DNA of 64,000 bases from JBBPZK01 sp965219175 (GTDB taxonomy: Bacteria > Actinomycetota > Rubrobacteria > Rubrobacterales > Rubrobacteraceae). Positions 49,708 through 57,950 of this stretch are shown piece by piece; the stretch's first letter is position 1; the number at the start of each line of letters is the position of its first letter. The notes under the pieces are model-generated. The model did not search any database, was not told the origin of the DNA, and saw only the letters and a list, made by a program, of their open reading frames with translations. The stretch covers positions 62,001-126,000 of the forward strand of contig CBDCNI010000001.1 in the NCBI GenBank assembly GCA_965219175.1, in the 5' to 3' direction. The translations under genes and the position numbers were made by a program.

Positions 49708-51123
49708 CTAACTCACCTCCACAGATACGCCGAGTTCACTGGGCGAGGCGAACCGCCCCATTACCGCCGTCGCCGCCGCCACCACCGGGCTGACGAGATG
49801 CGTCCTGCCCCCCTTGCCCTGCCGCCCCTCGAAGTTGCGGTTGGACGTGGACGCACACCGCTCACCAGGTTGCAAGATGTCCGGGTTCATCCCGAGACAC
49901 ATCGAGCACCCGGCGTTCCTCCAGTCGAAACCCGCCTCCGTAAATATGTCGGCCAATCCCTCTTCCTCGGCCTGCTTCTTCACGCGCATCGAACCGGGGA
50001 CGACCATCGCCCTGATGCCTTCTTTTACCTTGTGCCCTTCGAGCACACGAGCAGCGGCTCGCAGGTCTTCGATGCGCGCGTTGGTGCAAGAGCCGAGGAA
50101 TACCGTGTCCACCTCTATCTCCCGAATGAGGGTTCCGGGTACGAGGTCCATGTACTTGAGCGCCCGCTCGTGGCCTTCGTTCTGGGGCTCGGGGACCGCA
50201 TCGTCGAGCCCGACGGTCTGCGCAGGATTCGTACCCCACGAAACGTATGGCACGAGATCCTCAGCCTGGATGACGACCTCTTTGTCGTACTCCGCGTCCT
50301 CGTCGGTGCGAAGACTCCTCCACTCCTCCACGGCAACGTCCCAGTCCTCGCCTTTCGGGGCATAGGGCTTATCCTTGAGGTACTCGAAGGTCGTCTCGTC
50401 GGGGGCTACCAGTCCGGCTCGGGCGCCTCCCTCGATAGACATGTTGCAGATGGTCATCCGGCCTTCCATCGAGAGGTTGCGGATGGCTTCGCCCCTGTAC
50501 TCGATGACGTGACCCACGCCGCCGCCGGTCCCGATGCGGTTCAGGATGCCGAGCATGATGTCTTTGGCGGTGATCTCCGGCGCCGGCTCGCCCTCGATAG
50601 TGACAGACATGGTCTTCGGACGGCTCTGTTGCAAGGTCTGGGTCGCCAACACGTGCTCGACCTCCGATGTACCAATCCCGAAGGCGAGCGCCCCGAACGC
50701 GCCGTGGGTCGCGGTGTGGGAGTCGCCGCAGACTATGACGAGACCCGGCTGTGTCAGGCCCATCTCCGGCCCTATGATGTGCACGATCCCCTGCCCGATT
50801 GAGCCCCACTCGTTGAGTTCGATGCCGAACTCCTCGCAGTTCTTCTCCAGCGCATCCATCTGCTTCGCCGAGACCTTGTCCTCTATGGGCATCCCGAACT
50901 CGGAAGTCGGGACGTTGTGGTCCATCGTCGCGTAGGTGAGGTCGGGGCGGCGGACTTTGCGCCCCGCGAGCCGCAAGCCCTCGAAGGCCTGCGGGCTGGT
51001 TACCTCGTGGACGAGGTGAAGGTCGACGTATAGGAGATCCGGCTCGCCTTCGGCTCTCCGCACCACGTGCTTCTCCCAAACTTTCTCCACCAGCGTCTTC
51101 GCTCTGTTCTCCGTACTACTCAT
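49708..51123 (-). CDS. leuC: 3-isopropylmalate dehydratase large subunit
   Basis: Product of 471 residues. 4Fe-4S ligands are in GSCTNARIEDL and GCSMCLGMN; other landmarks are DHNVPTS, GDSHTATHGAFGALAFGIGTSEVEHVLATQT and TSNRNFEGRQG. It isomerises isopropylmalate with LeuD. The start overlaps the upstream methyltransferase by eight bases. Confidence 0.95.
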   Translation of the reverse strand: MSSTENRAKTLVEKVWEKHVVRRAEGEPDLLYVDLHLVHEVTSPQAFEGLRLAGRKVRRPDLTYATMDHNVPTSEFGMPIEDKVSAKQMDALEKNCEEFGIELNEWGSIGQGIVHIIGPEMGLTQPGLVIVCGDSHTATHGAFGALAFGIGTSEVEHVLATQTLQQSRPKTMSVTIEGEPAPEITAKDIMLGILNRIGTGGGVGHVIEYRGEAIRNLSMEGRMTICNMSIEGGARAGLVAPDETTFEYLKDKPYAPKGEDWDVAVEEWRSLRTDEDAEYDKEVVIQAEDLVPYVSWGTNPAQTVGLDDAVPEPQNEGHERALKYMDLVPGTLIREIEVDTVFLGSCTNARIEDLRAAARVLEGHKVKEGIRAMVVPGSMRVKKQAEEEGLADIFTEAGFDWRNAGCSMCLGMNPDILQPGERCASTSNRNFEGRQGKGGRTHLVSPVVAAATAVMGRFASPSELGVSVEVS

Positions 51124-51844
51124 CTCCGTCCTTTCTACTGTTATCTAACTTCCCGTTCTCCTTGACGCCTCCGTAAACCACGAACCTGTGATGCTGATAC
51201 ACGCACCGCACCGCCTCGAAACCTACTCCTTCGAGCCATCCCAGCTGCGCCTCCAGGGTCGCGTTTTTGTCCGCCCTCATGCGCGTGAGCGCGGCGTCGA
51301 GTTCTTTTTCGGAAACGCCGGCTTTTCGCACCCGGCCCAGCCACCATTTTTGGAGCCGCTCCTCTTCTTCCAGCGTCGCCCCGGATATCTGGTCCGCGTT
51401 TACGAAGTAGCCGTCGTCGGTTAGCGAATCACGGATTCTTCTGAACAACTCTTGTTTATCCCTGTCGGTTAGGTGGTGGATGGAGAGGGCCGACACCACG
51501 AGATCGAACTCCCCGGAGAGCGCCTTGCGCGCGAAGTCCATGGTGCGGAACTCGAAGCGCCCCGCCTCTCCGGGGAACTCTTCGTTCAAACGCCGCCGCG
51601 CGACGCGGAGCATCCCGACCGAGATATCCACGAGCGTCACCCGTGAGTTCGGAAACTTCCCGGCGACCATCGCGCTCAAAAGCCCTGTCCCCGCGCCGAG
51701 ATCCAGAACCCTTATCTCCCGCCCCCGCTTGTACGGGATGCTCTTCAGAACGGCCCCATAAGCCCGGTCGAGACCGGGCACGAGCTGCCGGCGAGCCCGA
51801 TCGTAATCCTCCGCTGCCGCGTCGAACAGCGCACCGACCGTCAA
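51116..51844 (-). CDS. SAM-dependent class I methyltransferase
   Basis: Product of 242 residues. SAM motif I VLDLGAGTGLLS, acidic end of strand 2 LVDIS, and motif FDLVVSALSIHHLTD. Substrate unknown. Overlaps the previous methyltransferase by four bases and leuC by eight, so part of the leu operon. Confidence 0.9.
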   Translation of the reverse strand: MTVGALFDAAAEDYDRARRQLVPGLDRAYGAVLKSIPYKRGREIRVLDLGAGTGLLSAMVAGKFPNSRVTLVDISVGMLRVARRRLNEEFPGEAGRFEFRTMDFARKALSGEFDLVVSALSIHHLTDRDKQELFRRIRDSLTDDGYFVNADQISGATLEEEERLQKWWLGRVRKAGVSEKELDAALTRMRADKNATLEAQLGWLEGVGFEAVRCVYQHHRFVVYGGVKENGKLDNSRKDGDE

Positions 51845-52644
51845 GCGGCCCGCCCGGCGCGTGTCGCCACCACGTTCAGGCGCACGTAGTCCAGAGTCGG
51901 CGCGTCTTCTCCGGTCTCCTCGACGGTCTTGGCCGCCACTTTTTCGGCCACGGCCTCGGCGAACGGCTCGCGTTCCTCCTCCGGCAGCCGTGGGAGATGC
52001 CCGCCGAGCACCACCGTCGCCAGGAAGCGGACCAGATCCTCCACCGAACCGAACAGCGTCGGCTCCTCGTGCGTCCAGACTTCGACGTCCGTAAAACCGG
52101 CCTCCTCCAGACGGGCCTCTGTCGCCGCTACACTCGCGTAGTGCTTGTCGTCGCTAAAGCCCTCGAAATACGCCCGGTAACGATCCTCGCTCATGACGAT
52201 CCGCACGGCCTCCGTCGCGCGCGAGATGTTACCCTCGCCGCCACACTGGGCAACGAGCCGTCCGCCGGACTTTATAGCTCCGGCCAACCGCCGGAAGAGA
52301 TTGTCGTGGTCCTTTATCCAGTGGAATGTAGCGGTAGAGAAGATGAGGTCAACGGGCTCCGCCACCTCCAGAAGCGTCAGGTCCTGTTGCTCCACCCGCA
52401 TGCGAGGCTCCCCGGCGAAACGGCTCCGGGCCGCCTCGACCATCGCCCGCGAACCGTCCACCGCGAGCACCGTCCCCTCCGGCAAGCGATCCAGCAACAA
52501 CTCCGTCACCCGTCCGGTCCCACACCCTGCGTCTATAACGGCCTCGTCCCCGCGCAGCGCAACACGTTCCAGCAAACTCGCTCCCCAACGAGTCTGCGGC
52601 GAAGAGAGACCCTCGTATAGAACCGCGTCCCAATCCCGAACCAA
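51841..52644 (-). CDS. trans-aconitate 2-methyltransferase-like enzyme
   Basis: Product of 267 residues from TTG 52644, preceded by AAGGAG at eight bases; this gives MVRDWDAVLYEGLSS, the normal Tam N terminus, and leaves the palindrome 52664-52682 outside the gene. SAM motif VIDAGCGTGRVTELLL, later FSTATFHWIKDH. Adjacent leuCD belong to the aconitase family, so a related tricarboxylate or malonyl-type acceptor is plausible. An ATG at 52683 is an alternative. Confidence 0.75.
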   Translation of the reverse strand: MVRDWDAVLYEGLSSPQTRWGASLLERVALRGDEAVIDAGCGTGRVTELLLDRLPEGTVLAVDGSRAMVEAARSRFAGEPRMRVEQQDLTLLEVAEPVDLIFSTATFHWIKDHDNLFRRLAGAIKSGGRLVAQCGGEGNISRATEAVRIVMSEDRYRAYFEGFSDDKHYASVAATEARLEEAGFTDVEVWTHEEPTLFGSVEDLVRFLATVVLGGHLPRLPEEEREPFAEAVAEKVAAKTVEETGEDAPTLDYVRLNVVATRAGRAA

Positions 52645-52657
52645 ACCACGCTTCTCC

Positions 52658-52695
52658 TTGTTTTGTCTCACATTATGAGACATACTGACCACAAT
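52658..52695. promoter_or_regulatory. IclR-type operator between divergent genes
   Basis: TGTCTCA-cattA-TGAGACA (52664-52682) is a 7-base inverted repeat. On the plus strand it fills the 17-base spacer between TTGTTT (52658-52663) and CATACT (52681-52686), nine bases before ATG 52696, so binding would block the regulator's own promoter and could affect the Tam/leu direction. Confidence 0.45.
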
Positions 52696-53418
52696 ATGGA
52701 CAGTATAGATGTTACTCCTCCGTCCGGCAAGAGCGGGGTCGGGGTATTGGACAAGTCGGTGGCGATCCTGGCGTTTCTGGCGGCGGGTGGTCCGGCGGGG
52801 TTGGCGGCGGTGGTCGATGGTACGGGGATACCTCGTCCGACGGCGCACCGGCTTCTCGCGGCGCTCGAAACGCACGGGCTGGTGGCGCGGGGCGGCGGTG
52901 GGTACAGGTTGGGTTTGAGGTTGCTGGGGTGGGGAGAGCTGGCGGCGGTGGAGGCTTCGCCGGGGTTGGTCGAGGCGGCGCGACCGGCACTCGTCCGGCT
53001 TAGGGATGCGACCGGGGAGAGTACGCAACTCTACGTGAGGGAGGGAGACGGGAGGGTCTGCGTGGCGTCTTTCGAGCGGGCGACGGGGCTCAGGACAACG
53101 GTTGCGGTTGGTGAGGTGCTACCGCTCGTGAGGGGATCGGCAGGAAGGGTGTTGCTCGCCTGGGCGGACGATAAAAACAGTCTTGGGATGGAAGAAATAC
53201 GGCTCGTGGAGGTTCGGGAGCGGGGTTGGGCGGAGAGCGTGGCCGAGCGGGAACGGGGGGTGGCGAGCGTGAGCGCCCCGGTTTTCAGGGGTGGGAGGGT
53301 GGTTGCGGCGGTAGGGGTGAGCGGTCCGATCGCGCGCCTCGGGGAGAGCCCCGGAGAGCGGATGGCCGGGGAGGTCGTCGCGGCGGCGCGGCGGATAGAA
53401 GATGCCTTCGCCTCCTAG
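52696..53418 (+). CDS. IclR-family transcriptional regulator
   Basis: Product of 240 residues. N-terminal winged helix VLDKSVAILAFLAAGGPAGLAAVVDGTGIPRPTAHRLLAALETHGLV, then the effector-binding domain with TQLYVREGDGRVCVASFERATGLRTTVAVGEVLPL. Start ATG 52696 fits the domain; an ATG at 52663 would run through the operator. Effector unknown, small acid likely. Confidence 0.9.
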   Translation: MDSIDVTPPSGKSGVGVLDKSVAILAFLAAGGPAGLAAVVDGTGIPRPTAHRLLAALETHGLVARGGGGYRLGLRLLGWGELAAVEASPGLVEAARPALVRLRDATGESTQLYVREGDGRVCVASFERATGLRTTVAVGEVLPLVRGSAGRVLLAWADDKNSLGMEEIRLVEVRERGWAESVAERERGVASVSAPVFRGGRVVAAVGVSGPIARLGESPGERMAGEVVAAARRIEDAFAS

Positions 53419-53467
53419 CTCTTCGGGTAGACTGAGCTAGAAGGTATTAGAGAGAAAGGACCAGCGT

Positions 53468-53782
53468 ATGATCGTGGCAGAAGTAAGCATCGCCCCGCTC
53501 GGGACTGAGGGTCCCAGCGTGAGCAAGTATGTGGCGGCGGCCGTGAAGGAATTGGAAGCTTCCGGCCTGAAGTGTACGCTCGGGCCGATGGGGACGACGG
53601 TCGAGGCGGAGACCGTGGAAGAGGCCTACGCCGCGATAGCGAAGGCCCAGGCGGCTGTCTTCGAGATGGGCATCGGGCGGGCGTACACGGTCATAAAGAT
53701 GGACGAGCGGCGGGATAGTGGAAGATCTTCGGATGACATGGTCCGGGCGGTCCGGGAGAACATCGAGGGCGGCCGACAGTAG
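53468..53782 (+). CDS. MTH1187-family thiamine-binding protein
   Basis: Product of 104 residues: AEVSIAPLGTEGPSVSKYVAAAVKELEASGLKCTLGPMGTTVEA and GIGRAYTVIKMDERRD match the YqgV/MTH1187 fold, which binds a thiamine-pyrimidine-like ligand. AGAAAGGA precedes ATG 53468. Confidence 0.9.
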   Translation: MIVAEVSIAPLGTEGPSVSKYVAAAVKELEASGLKCTLGPMGTTVEAETVEEAYAAIAKAQAAVFEMGIGRAYTVIKMDERRDSGRSSDDMVRAVRENIEGGRQ

Positions 53783-53830
53783 CAACCTGGGCTCGAACTG
53801 CTTGTCGGAACGTCCGTTAGAATGGAGTCT

Positions 53831-54829
53831 ATGGAGAGAGATCAGAGACAGCGGGTATTCAGCGGGATACAGCCGAGCGGCAACCTTCATGTAGGGAACT
53901 ATTTGGGGGCTCTCAAGAACTGGGTTTCGATCCAGGACGAGTATGAGAACTACTTCTGTATTGTGGATTTGCACGCCCTGACGGTTCCACAGGACCCGAA
54001 AGTGCTCCGGCAGAAGATCCGGGAGGTCGCGGCGATCTACCTGGCATCCGGCATAGACCCGGAGAAATCAGTCGTCTTTCGCCAGAGCCGGGTCTCGGGA
54101 CACGCCGAACTCTCCTGGCTCTTGAACTGCGTCGCCAGGGTCGGCGAACTCTCACGCATGACTCAGTTCAAGGACAAAACCCAGAAGGGCGAGGCCGAAT
54201 CGGCGAGCGCCGGGCTCTACGACTATCCCGTCCTGATGGCCGCCGACATCCTTCTCTACAACGCGCACCTCGTACCGGTCGGAGAGGACCAGCGCCAGCA
54301 CCTGGAACTTACCCGGACGCTGGCCCGGCGGTTCAATCACCTTTACGGTGAAACGTTCGTCGTACCGGAGCCCATGATCCTGAAGACCGGGGCGCGGGTC
54401 ATGGCGCTCGACGAGCCGGCCGAGAAGATGAGCAAGAGTTCTCCGAGGGTGGGTAGCTACATCTCCATCCTGGACGACCCGGATACCATCCGGCGCAAGG
54501 TCAAACGGGCAAAAACCGACTCGGGTGCGGAGATAACAGCCACATCAGACAAACCAGCCATCACGAACCTGCTCGACATCTACGCCGCCGTCACGGGACG
54601 CGCCGTGCGGGAGATCGAAGAACAGTACCAGGGCAAGGGCTACGGCGACTTCAAGAAAGACCTGGGCGAAGTCGTCGTGGAAGGACTCGCGCCGATCCGT
54701 GAGCGGGCTTTGGAACTGATGGACGACCCGCGAGAGTTGGACGATCTTCTGGAGTCAGGGGCCGAACGAGCCCGAGAGAAGGCGCACCCGATCTTGGCGA
54801 GCGCCTGGGCGAAGTTGGGACTGGATTAG
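53831..54829 (+). CDS. trpS: tryptophan-tRNA ligase
   Basis: Product of 332 residues. HIGH-type motif GNLHVGN and KMSKS-type AEKMSKSSPRVG; LSRMTQFKDK and PVGEDQRQHLELTR are TrpRS signatures. TAGAAT (53818-53823) is seven bases before ATG 53831, suggesting a leaderless start there; ATG 53822 would be inside that box. Confidence 0.95.
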   Translation: MERDQRQRVFSGIQPSGNLHVGNYLGALKNWVSIQDEYENYFCIVDLHALTVPQDPKVLRQKIREVAAIYLASGIDPEKSVVFRQSRVSGHAELSWLLNCVARVGELSRMTQFKDKTQKGEAESASAGLYDYPVLMAADILLYNAHLVPVGEDQRQHLELTRTLARRFNHLYGETFVVPEPMILKTGARVMALDEPAEKMSKSSPRVGSYISILDDPDTIRRKVKRAKTDSGAEITATSDKPAITNLLDIYAAVTGRAVREIEEQYQGKGYGDFKKDLGEVVVEGLAPIRERALELMDDPRELDDLLESGAERAREKAHPILASAWAKLGLD

Positions 54830-55035
54830 TGGAAGAGACGAAAGCGAAGATCCTCAAAGTCCTCGGCGCGGTACCGAACGGCGTCCTGTACTCGACCACC
54901 GACTGGCACCGAATACTCGGAGAAGACAAAAGAGAGATCCGTCACGCCCTCGACGAGTTGGAAGCCGAAGAGAAGATAGAGATAATAAAGAGCGACTCCG
55001 GCCGCTCGGACAAACCGCTTCAGAGGCTCAAGTAG
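54829..55035 (+). CDS. small winged-helix-like hypothetical (68 aa)
   Basis: GTG 54829 shares one base with the trpS stop TAG, so translation is probably coupled. The sequence (KILKVLGAVPNGVLYSTTDWHRILGEDKREIRHALDELEAEEKIEIIKSDS) looks like a small winged helix. Role unknown; it may be a regulator or an unannotated accessory. Confidence 0.6.
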   Translation: MEETKAKILKVLGAVPNGVLYSTTDWHRILGEDKREIRHALDELEAEEKIEIIKSDSGRSDKPLQRLK

Positions 55036-55070
55036 ATCAGGTATACCAAACAAAAGATAGGAAACAAAAA

Positions 55071-55097
55071 GCGGCCCCACCGAAATGGCGGGACCGC
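55071..55097 (-). terminator. terminator of the rlpA-like gene
   Basis: Imperfect GC-rich hairpin (GCGG arms with a CCC/GGG inner stem) followed on the minus strand by TTTTTGTTT. It lies about 30 bases past the rlpA-like stop and also faces the 3' end of the small plus-strand gene. Confidence 0.7.
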
Positions 55098-55124
55098 AGA
55101 TTACTCTTTTAGTTTCTAGTGATC

Positions 55125-55805
55125 CTAGTATGCGACAGCGTAAGCGCTGGCCGTAGCCGTGCCGCCGTAAGAGTAGGCGCTGGCGCTAGCGCTAACCGAA
55201 CCGCTACCGGAAGCGTAGACGGTGTCGGTGCCATAGGTGGTGTAGTCAACCACGCTCGGGGAATAGGTCACGGTCTGCGGCTGCTCGTAGATGAGCGGCT
55301 CGACACCAGTGGCCGGTGCGGCCGGAGTCGCCTCTACAGGCGCTGCGGCGGCGGGAGCCGCAGTGTCAGCGACAGGGGCGGGGTCCGCCTTCGGGGCGGG
55401 AGCCGGGGCAGGGGCCGAGCTAGTATCGCCGGATCCAACCTCGGTAACGTCCACGGGGGCAACGCCACCGAGTCCGATAGCCTGAGCGGCGCCGAGCGAG
55501 AGGTCAATGTCACGGCCGGCGACGTAAGGACCGCGGTCGTTCACCGTAACGTTCACGCAACCCTGATAACAAACTCGGAGCTGGGTGCCGAGAGGATAGG
55601 TTAGGCTCGCAGCCGTATAACCGTAAGGATCAAAAGGCACTCCGCTCGCCGTCGGACTACCGGCCAACTCGTTTCCGTAGTAGCTCGCCACCAAGGTCTG
55701 AGCCTGCGCCTTCGCGGAGAAAACCCCCGCCAGGACGACAACCGCAAGCATCGCCCCCAACACGTAAACAGATCTAGCCACACGACGTTCCATGATCGTA
55801 CTCAT
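55125..55805 (-). CDS. RlpA-like secreted DPBB protein
   Basis: Product of 226 residues. Signal peptide (residues about 10-36, ending AKAQA). The double-psi beta-barrel follows: SYYGNELAGSPTASGVPFDPYGYTAASLTYPLGTQLRVCYQGCVNVTVNDRGPYVAGRDIDLS, which matches RlpA septal lytic transglycosylase-like proteins. An Ala/Pro-rich linker and a repetitive SASAS/GSGSVSA tail follow, probably for wall attachment or disorder. Strong GGAGGGGG before ATG 55805. Confidence 0.85.
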   Translation of the reverse strand: MSTIMERRVARSVYVLGAMLAVVVLAGVFSAKAQAQTLVASYYGNELAGSPTASGVPFDPYGYTAASLTYPLGTQLRVCYQGCVNVTVNDRGPYVAGRDIDLSLGAAQAIGLGGVAPVDVTEVGSGDTSSAPAPAPAPKADPAPVADTAAPAAAAPVEATPAAPATGVEPLIYEQPQTVTYSPSVVDYTTYGTDTVYASGSGSVSASASAYSYGGTATASAYAVAY

Positions 55806-55838
55806 CGTAAGCCCCCTCCAATAGTAGGCTGTATTTCA

Positions 55839-55891
55839 GTAACAGGGAAGGACTGTAACAGGCCCGTAATATTTTGCAAGGAAATATTACG
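55839..55891. promoter_or_regulatory. rlpA upstream palindrome and direct repeats
   Basis: CGTAATATTT-TGCAAGG-AAATATTACG (55865-55891) is a perfect 10-base inverted repeat, with two GTAACAGG direct repeats 16 bases apart (55839-55846 and 55855-55862) nearer the gene. The direct repeats resemble MtrA-type sites, but this is only a resemblance. Regulator unknown. Confidence 0.35.
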
Positions 55892-56063
55892 AAAACTTTA
55901 CAAAGATGTTGCTTGACGGTTTCGAAATAGCTACCAGCGATGCGAAGTGTACCTCAAACGGAGAAGACTGGAATCCTTCGTGAAGCCCTCAATGTCCGGC
56001 CTGCTATGATTGTGTCCATGCTGTATGATGCTGGTAAGCAAGTTTATGGGGAAGGTTTCCGGA

Positions 56064-56813
56064 ATGGGTAGCGTGAGCGAGGAAGAGCTTACTTTAGAGG
56101 AGACTACCCCTCCCTGGTTCCGTCTCAGGGCCGCAGCAGTTCACTTGTACACGGCGAGCGGGGCGGTTCTTGCGCTCTTGATCGTGGTGGCTGCTTTCGG
56201 GGGTGAGACGACGCGTGCGTTGTGGCTGATGCTCGCCACCCTCGCCATAGACAGCACCGACGGTCTCCTGGCCCGAAAGCTGCGGGTAAGTGAGGCTTTA
56301 CCGTCCTTCGACGGCGCTCTTTTGGACAATATCGTGGACTACATGACTTACGTCCTAGCCCCGATGCTCTTACTCTGGAGCGGAGGGTACCTGCCGGAAG
56401 GTCCTCTGGGCGTGGCCCTGGCGGCACTGCCGCTTTTGGCTTCGAGTTACCAGTTTTGCCGGGTGGACGCGAAGACCGAGGATCACTTCTTCCTCGGGTT
56501 CCCGAGCTACTTCAACGTCGTGGCTTTCTACATCATCGTCTTCGGGCTCAGCCCGGTCGCGGTGGGCGTGACGCTCGGACTCTGCTCCATCCTGGTCTTT
56601 ATCCCCATCAGGTACGTCTACCCGACCCGGACCGTCGCCTTCCGAAAAGTGTCGCTCACCCTGACGGCGCTCTGGCTCGTCAGCTACGCGCTGATACTTC
56701 TGCAGGTGCCGGATCCGAGCCCCGCGATCCTCATTTTCTCGCTGGTTTATCTCGTCTACTACTTCGGCCTGAGCCTGTACCTTACGGGCAGGATGTTCAC
56801 GGCGCGCCTTTAG
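56064..56813 (+). CDS. phosphatidylcholine synthase (CDP-choline type)
   Basis: Product of 249 residues with eight predicted membrane segments. Motif D63-x2-D66-G67-x2-A70-R71-x12-G84-x3-D88-x3-D92, with FDGALLDNIVDYMTYVLAP, the Pcs pattern that has a longer gap than ordinary CDP-alcohol enzymes. It joins choline with CDP-diacylglycerol. Start ATG 56064 has GGGGAAGG upstream at eight bases. Confidence 0.75.
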   Translation: MGSVSEEELTLEETTPPWFRLRAAAVHLYTASGAVLALLIVVAAFGGETTRALWLMLATLAIDSTDGLLARKLRVSEALPSFDGALLDNIVDYMTYVLAPMLLLWSGGYLPEGPLGVALAALPLLASSYQFCRVDAKTEDHFFLGFPSYFNVVAFYIIVFGLSPVAVGVTLGLCSILVFIPIRYVYPTRTVAFRKVSLTLTALWLVSYALILLQVPDPSPAILIFSLVYLVYYFGLSLYLTGRMFTARL

Positions 56814-56884
56814 CGTCGCTGACCCGAAGCTCGCCGATATGAGATAGCATGTGCTCTCCGAAACCGATCACGAGGTAGGAGACA

Positions 56885-57406
56885 ATGGCACAGAAGACTT
56901 ACGACAGCCCGCCGGAAATGAACCTCAACCCGGCGAGCGATTACTACGCCAACTTCGCGACCGGGAAGGGTCTGGTCAAGATAAAGCTGTTCGCCCAGGA
57001 GGCCCCGGAGACGGTCAACAACTTCGTGTTCCTGGCGCAAGACGGGTACTTCGATGGGACGACCTTCCACCGCGTCATAAAGGATTTCATGGCGCAGGGC
57101 GGCGACCCGACGGGTACGGGAACCGGCAGCCCAGGGTATACGATCCGGGACGAGTTCCACCCGGACCTCCGGCACGACAAGCCCGGCATCCTCTCGATGG
57201 CGAACGCCGGCCCGAACACCGGCGGCTCGCAGTTCTTCGTCACGCACGGGGAGACGCCGTGGCTTGACGGCAAACACGCGGTTTTCGGCGAGGTAGTAGA
57301 GGGAATGGACGTCGTGTACGCCCTCCGGGAGCGCGACCCGCAGAGAGACCGGGAAGACGGAGATAGCATCGAGCGGGTCGAGATCGAGGAAACTCCCCGC
57401 GCCTGA
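56885..57406 (+). CDS. cyclophilin-type peptidyl-prolyl isomerase
   Basis: Product of 173 residues. Cyclophilin core: KIKLFAQEAPETVNNFVFLAQDGYFDGTTFHRVIKDFMAQGGDPTGTG, GILSMANAGPNTGGSQFFVTH, WLDGKHAVFGEV. No signal peptide, so it is cytosolic. GTAGGAG precedes ATG 56885. Confidence 0.95.
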   Translation: MAQKTYDSPPEMNLNPASDYYANFATGKGLVKIKLFAQEAPETVNNFVFLAQDGYFDGTTFHRVIKDFMAQGGDPTGTGTGSPGYTIRDEFHPDLRHDKPGILSMANAGPNTGGSQFFVTHGETPWLDGKHAVFGEVVEGMDVVYALRERDPQRDREDGDSIERVEIEETPRA

Positions 57407-57512
57407 AACCCTGGCCCTCGCCCGGACGGGTCCTCAACATGTCCCGAACGGGTGCGGATTTACAGTCTCCGGGACCGGGTAGAAGTTAACCTCACTTTGG
57501 CAGTAAGACACT

Positions 57513-57908
57513 ATGAGAGGGGTTCCCTTGTCAAAGGAAGTAGCGGAGAGTTTCAAAGAAGCGTTGTGGAAGCTGGAGGAAGACCAGGATGTCGAGGCGC
57601 TGGTCGAGCTTCACACCGACGACTGCGAGGCCGGCAACGTATCGGTCCCCCGCACGTTTCACGGCCACGACGAATTGCGAGAGTTCTGGACCAGCTACCG
57701 CAAGACCTTCGGGGAGATGAAATCCACGTTCCGTAACGTCTTCGCGACTGACGGGCGGGCGGCCCTGGAATGGACCACCGAGGGCACCTCGGACGGGAAC
57801 AGCATCTCCTACGAGGGTGTGAGCATTTTGGAGATCGAAGACGACAAAGTAAAGCGCTTCATGGCCTACTTCGACACCCGCCACCTCTCACCCCAGGTCG
57901 TCGACTGA
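57513..57908 (+). CDS. SnoaL/NTF2-like protein
   Basis: Product of 131 residues with the NTF2-like cone: ESFKEALWKLEEDQDVEALVELHTDDCEAGNVSVPRTFHGHDELREFWTSYRKTFG, ALEWTTEGTSDGNSISYEGVSILEIEDDKVKRFMAYFD. The fold hosts ketosteroid isomerase-like enzymes and many with unknown substrates. TTG 57528 is an alternative start. Confidence 0.85.
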   Translation: MRGVPLSKEVAESFKEALWKLEEDQDVEALVELHTDDCEAGNVSVPRTFHGHDELREFWTSYRKTFGEMKSTFRNVFATDGRAALEWTTEGTSDGNSISYEGVSILEIEDDKVKRFMAYFDTRHLSPQVVD

Positions 57909-57950
57909 CCCCACAGGCCGATACACTTCCGTCTTGCTAGAATCCGCAGC

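Noticed and set aside
49798..50802. 334-residue plus-strand frame
   Set aside because: Antisense to leuC, which is certain from its Fe-S motifs.
52684..53028. N-terminal extension of the Tam-like frame
   Set aside because: Opposite the IclR gene; Pro/Arg-rich and not protein-like.
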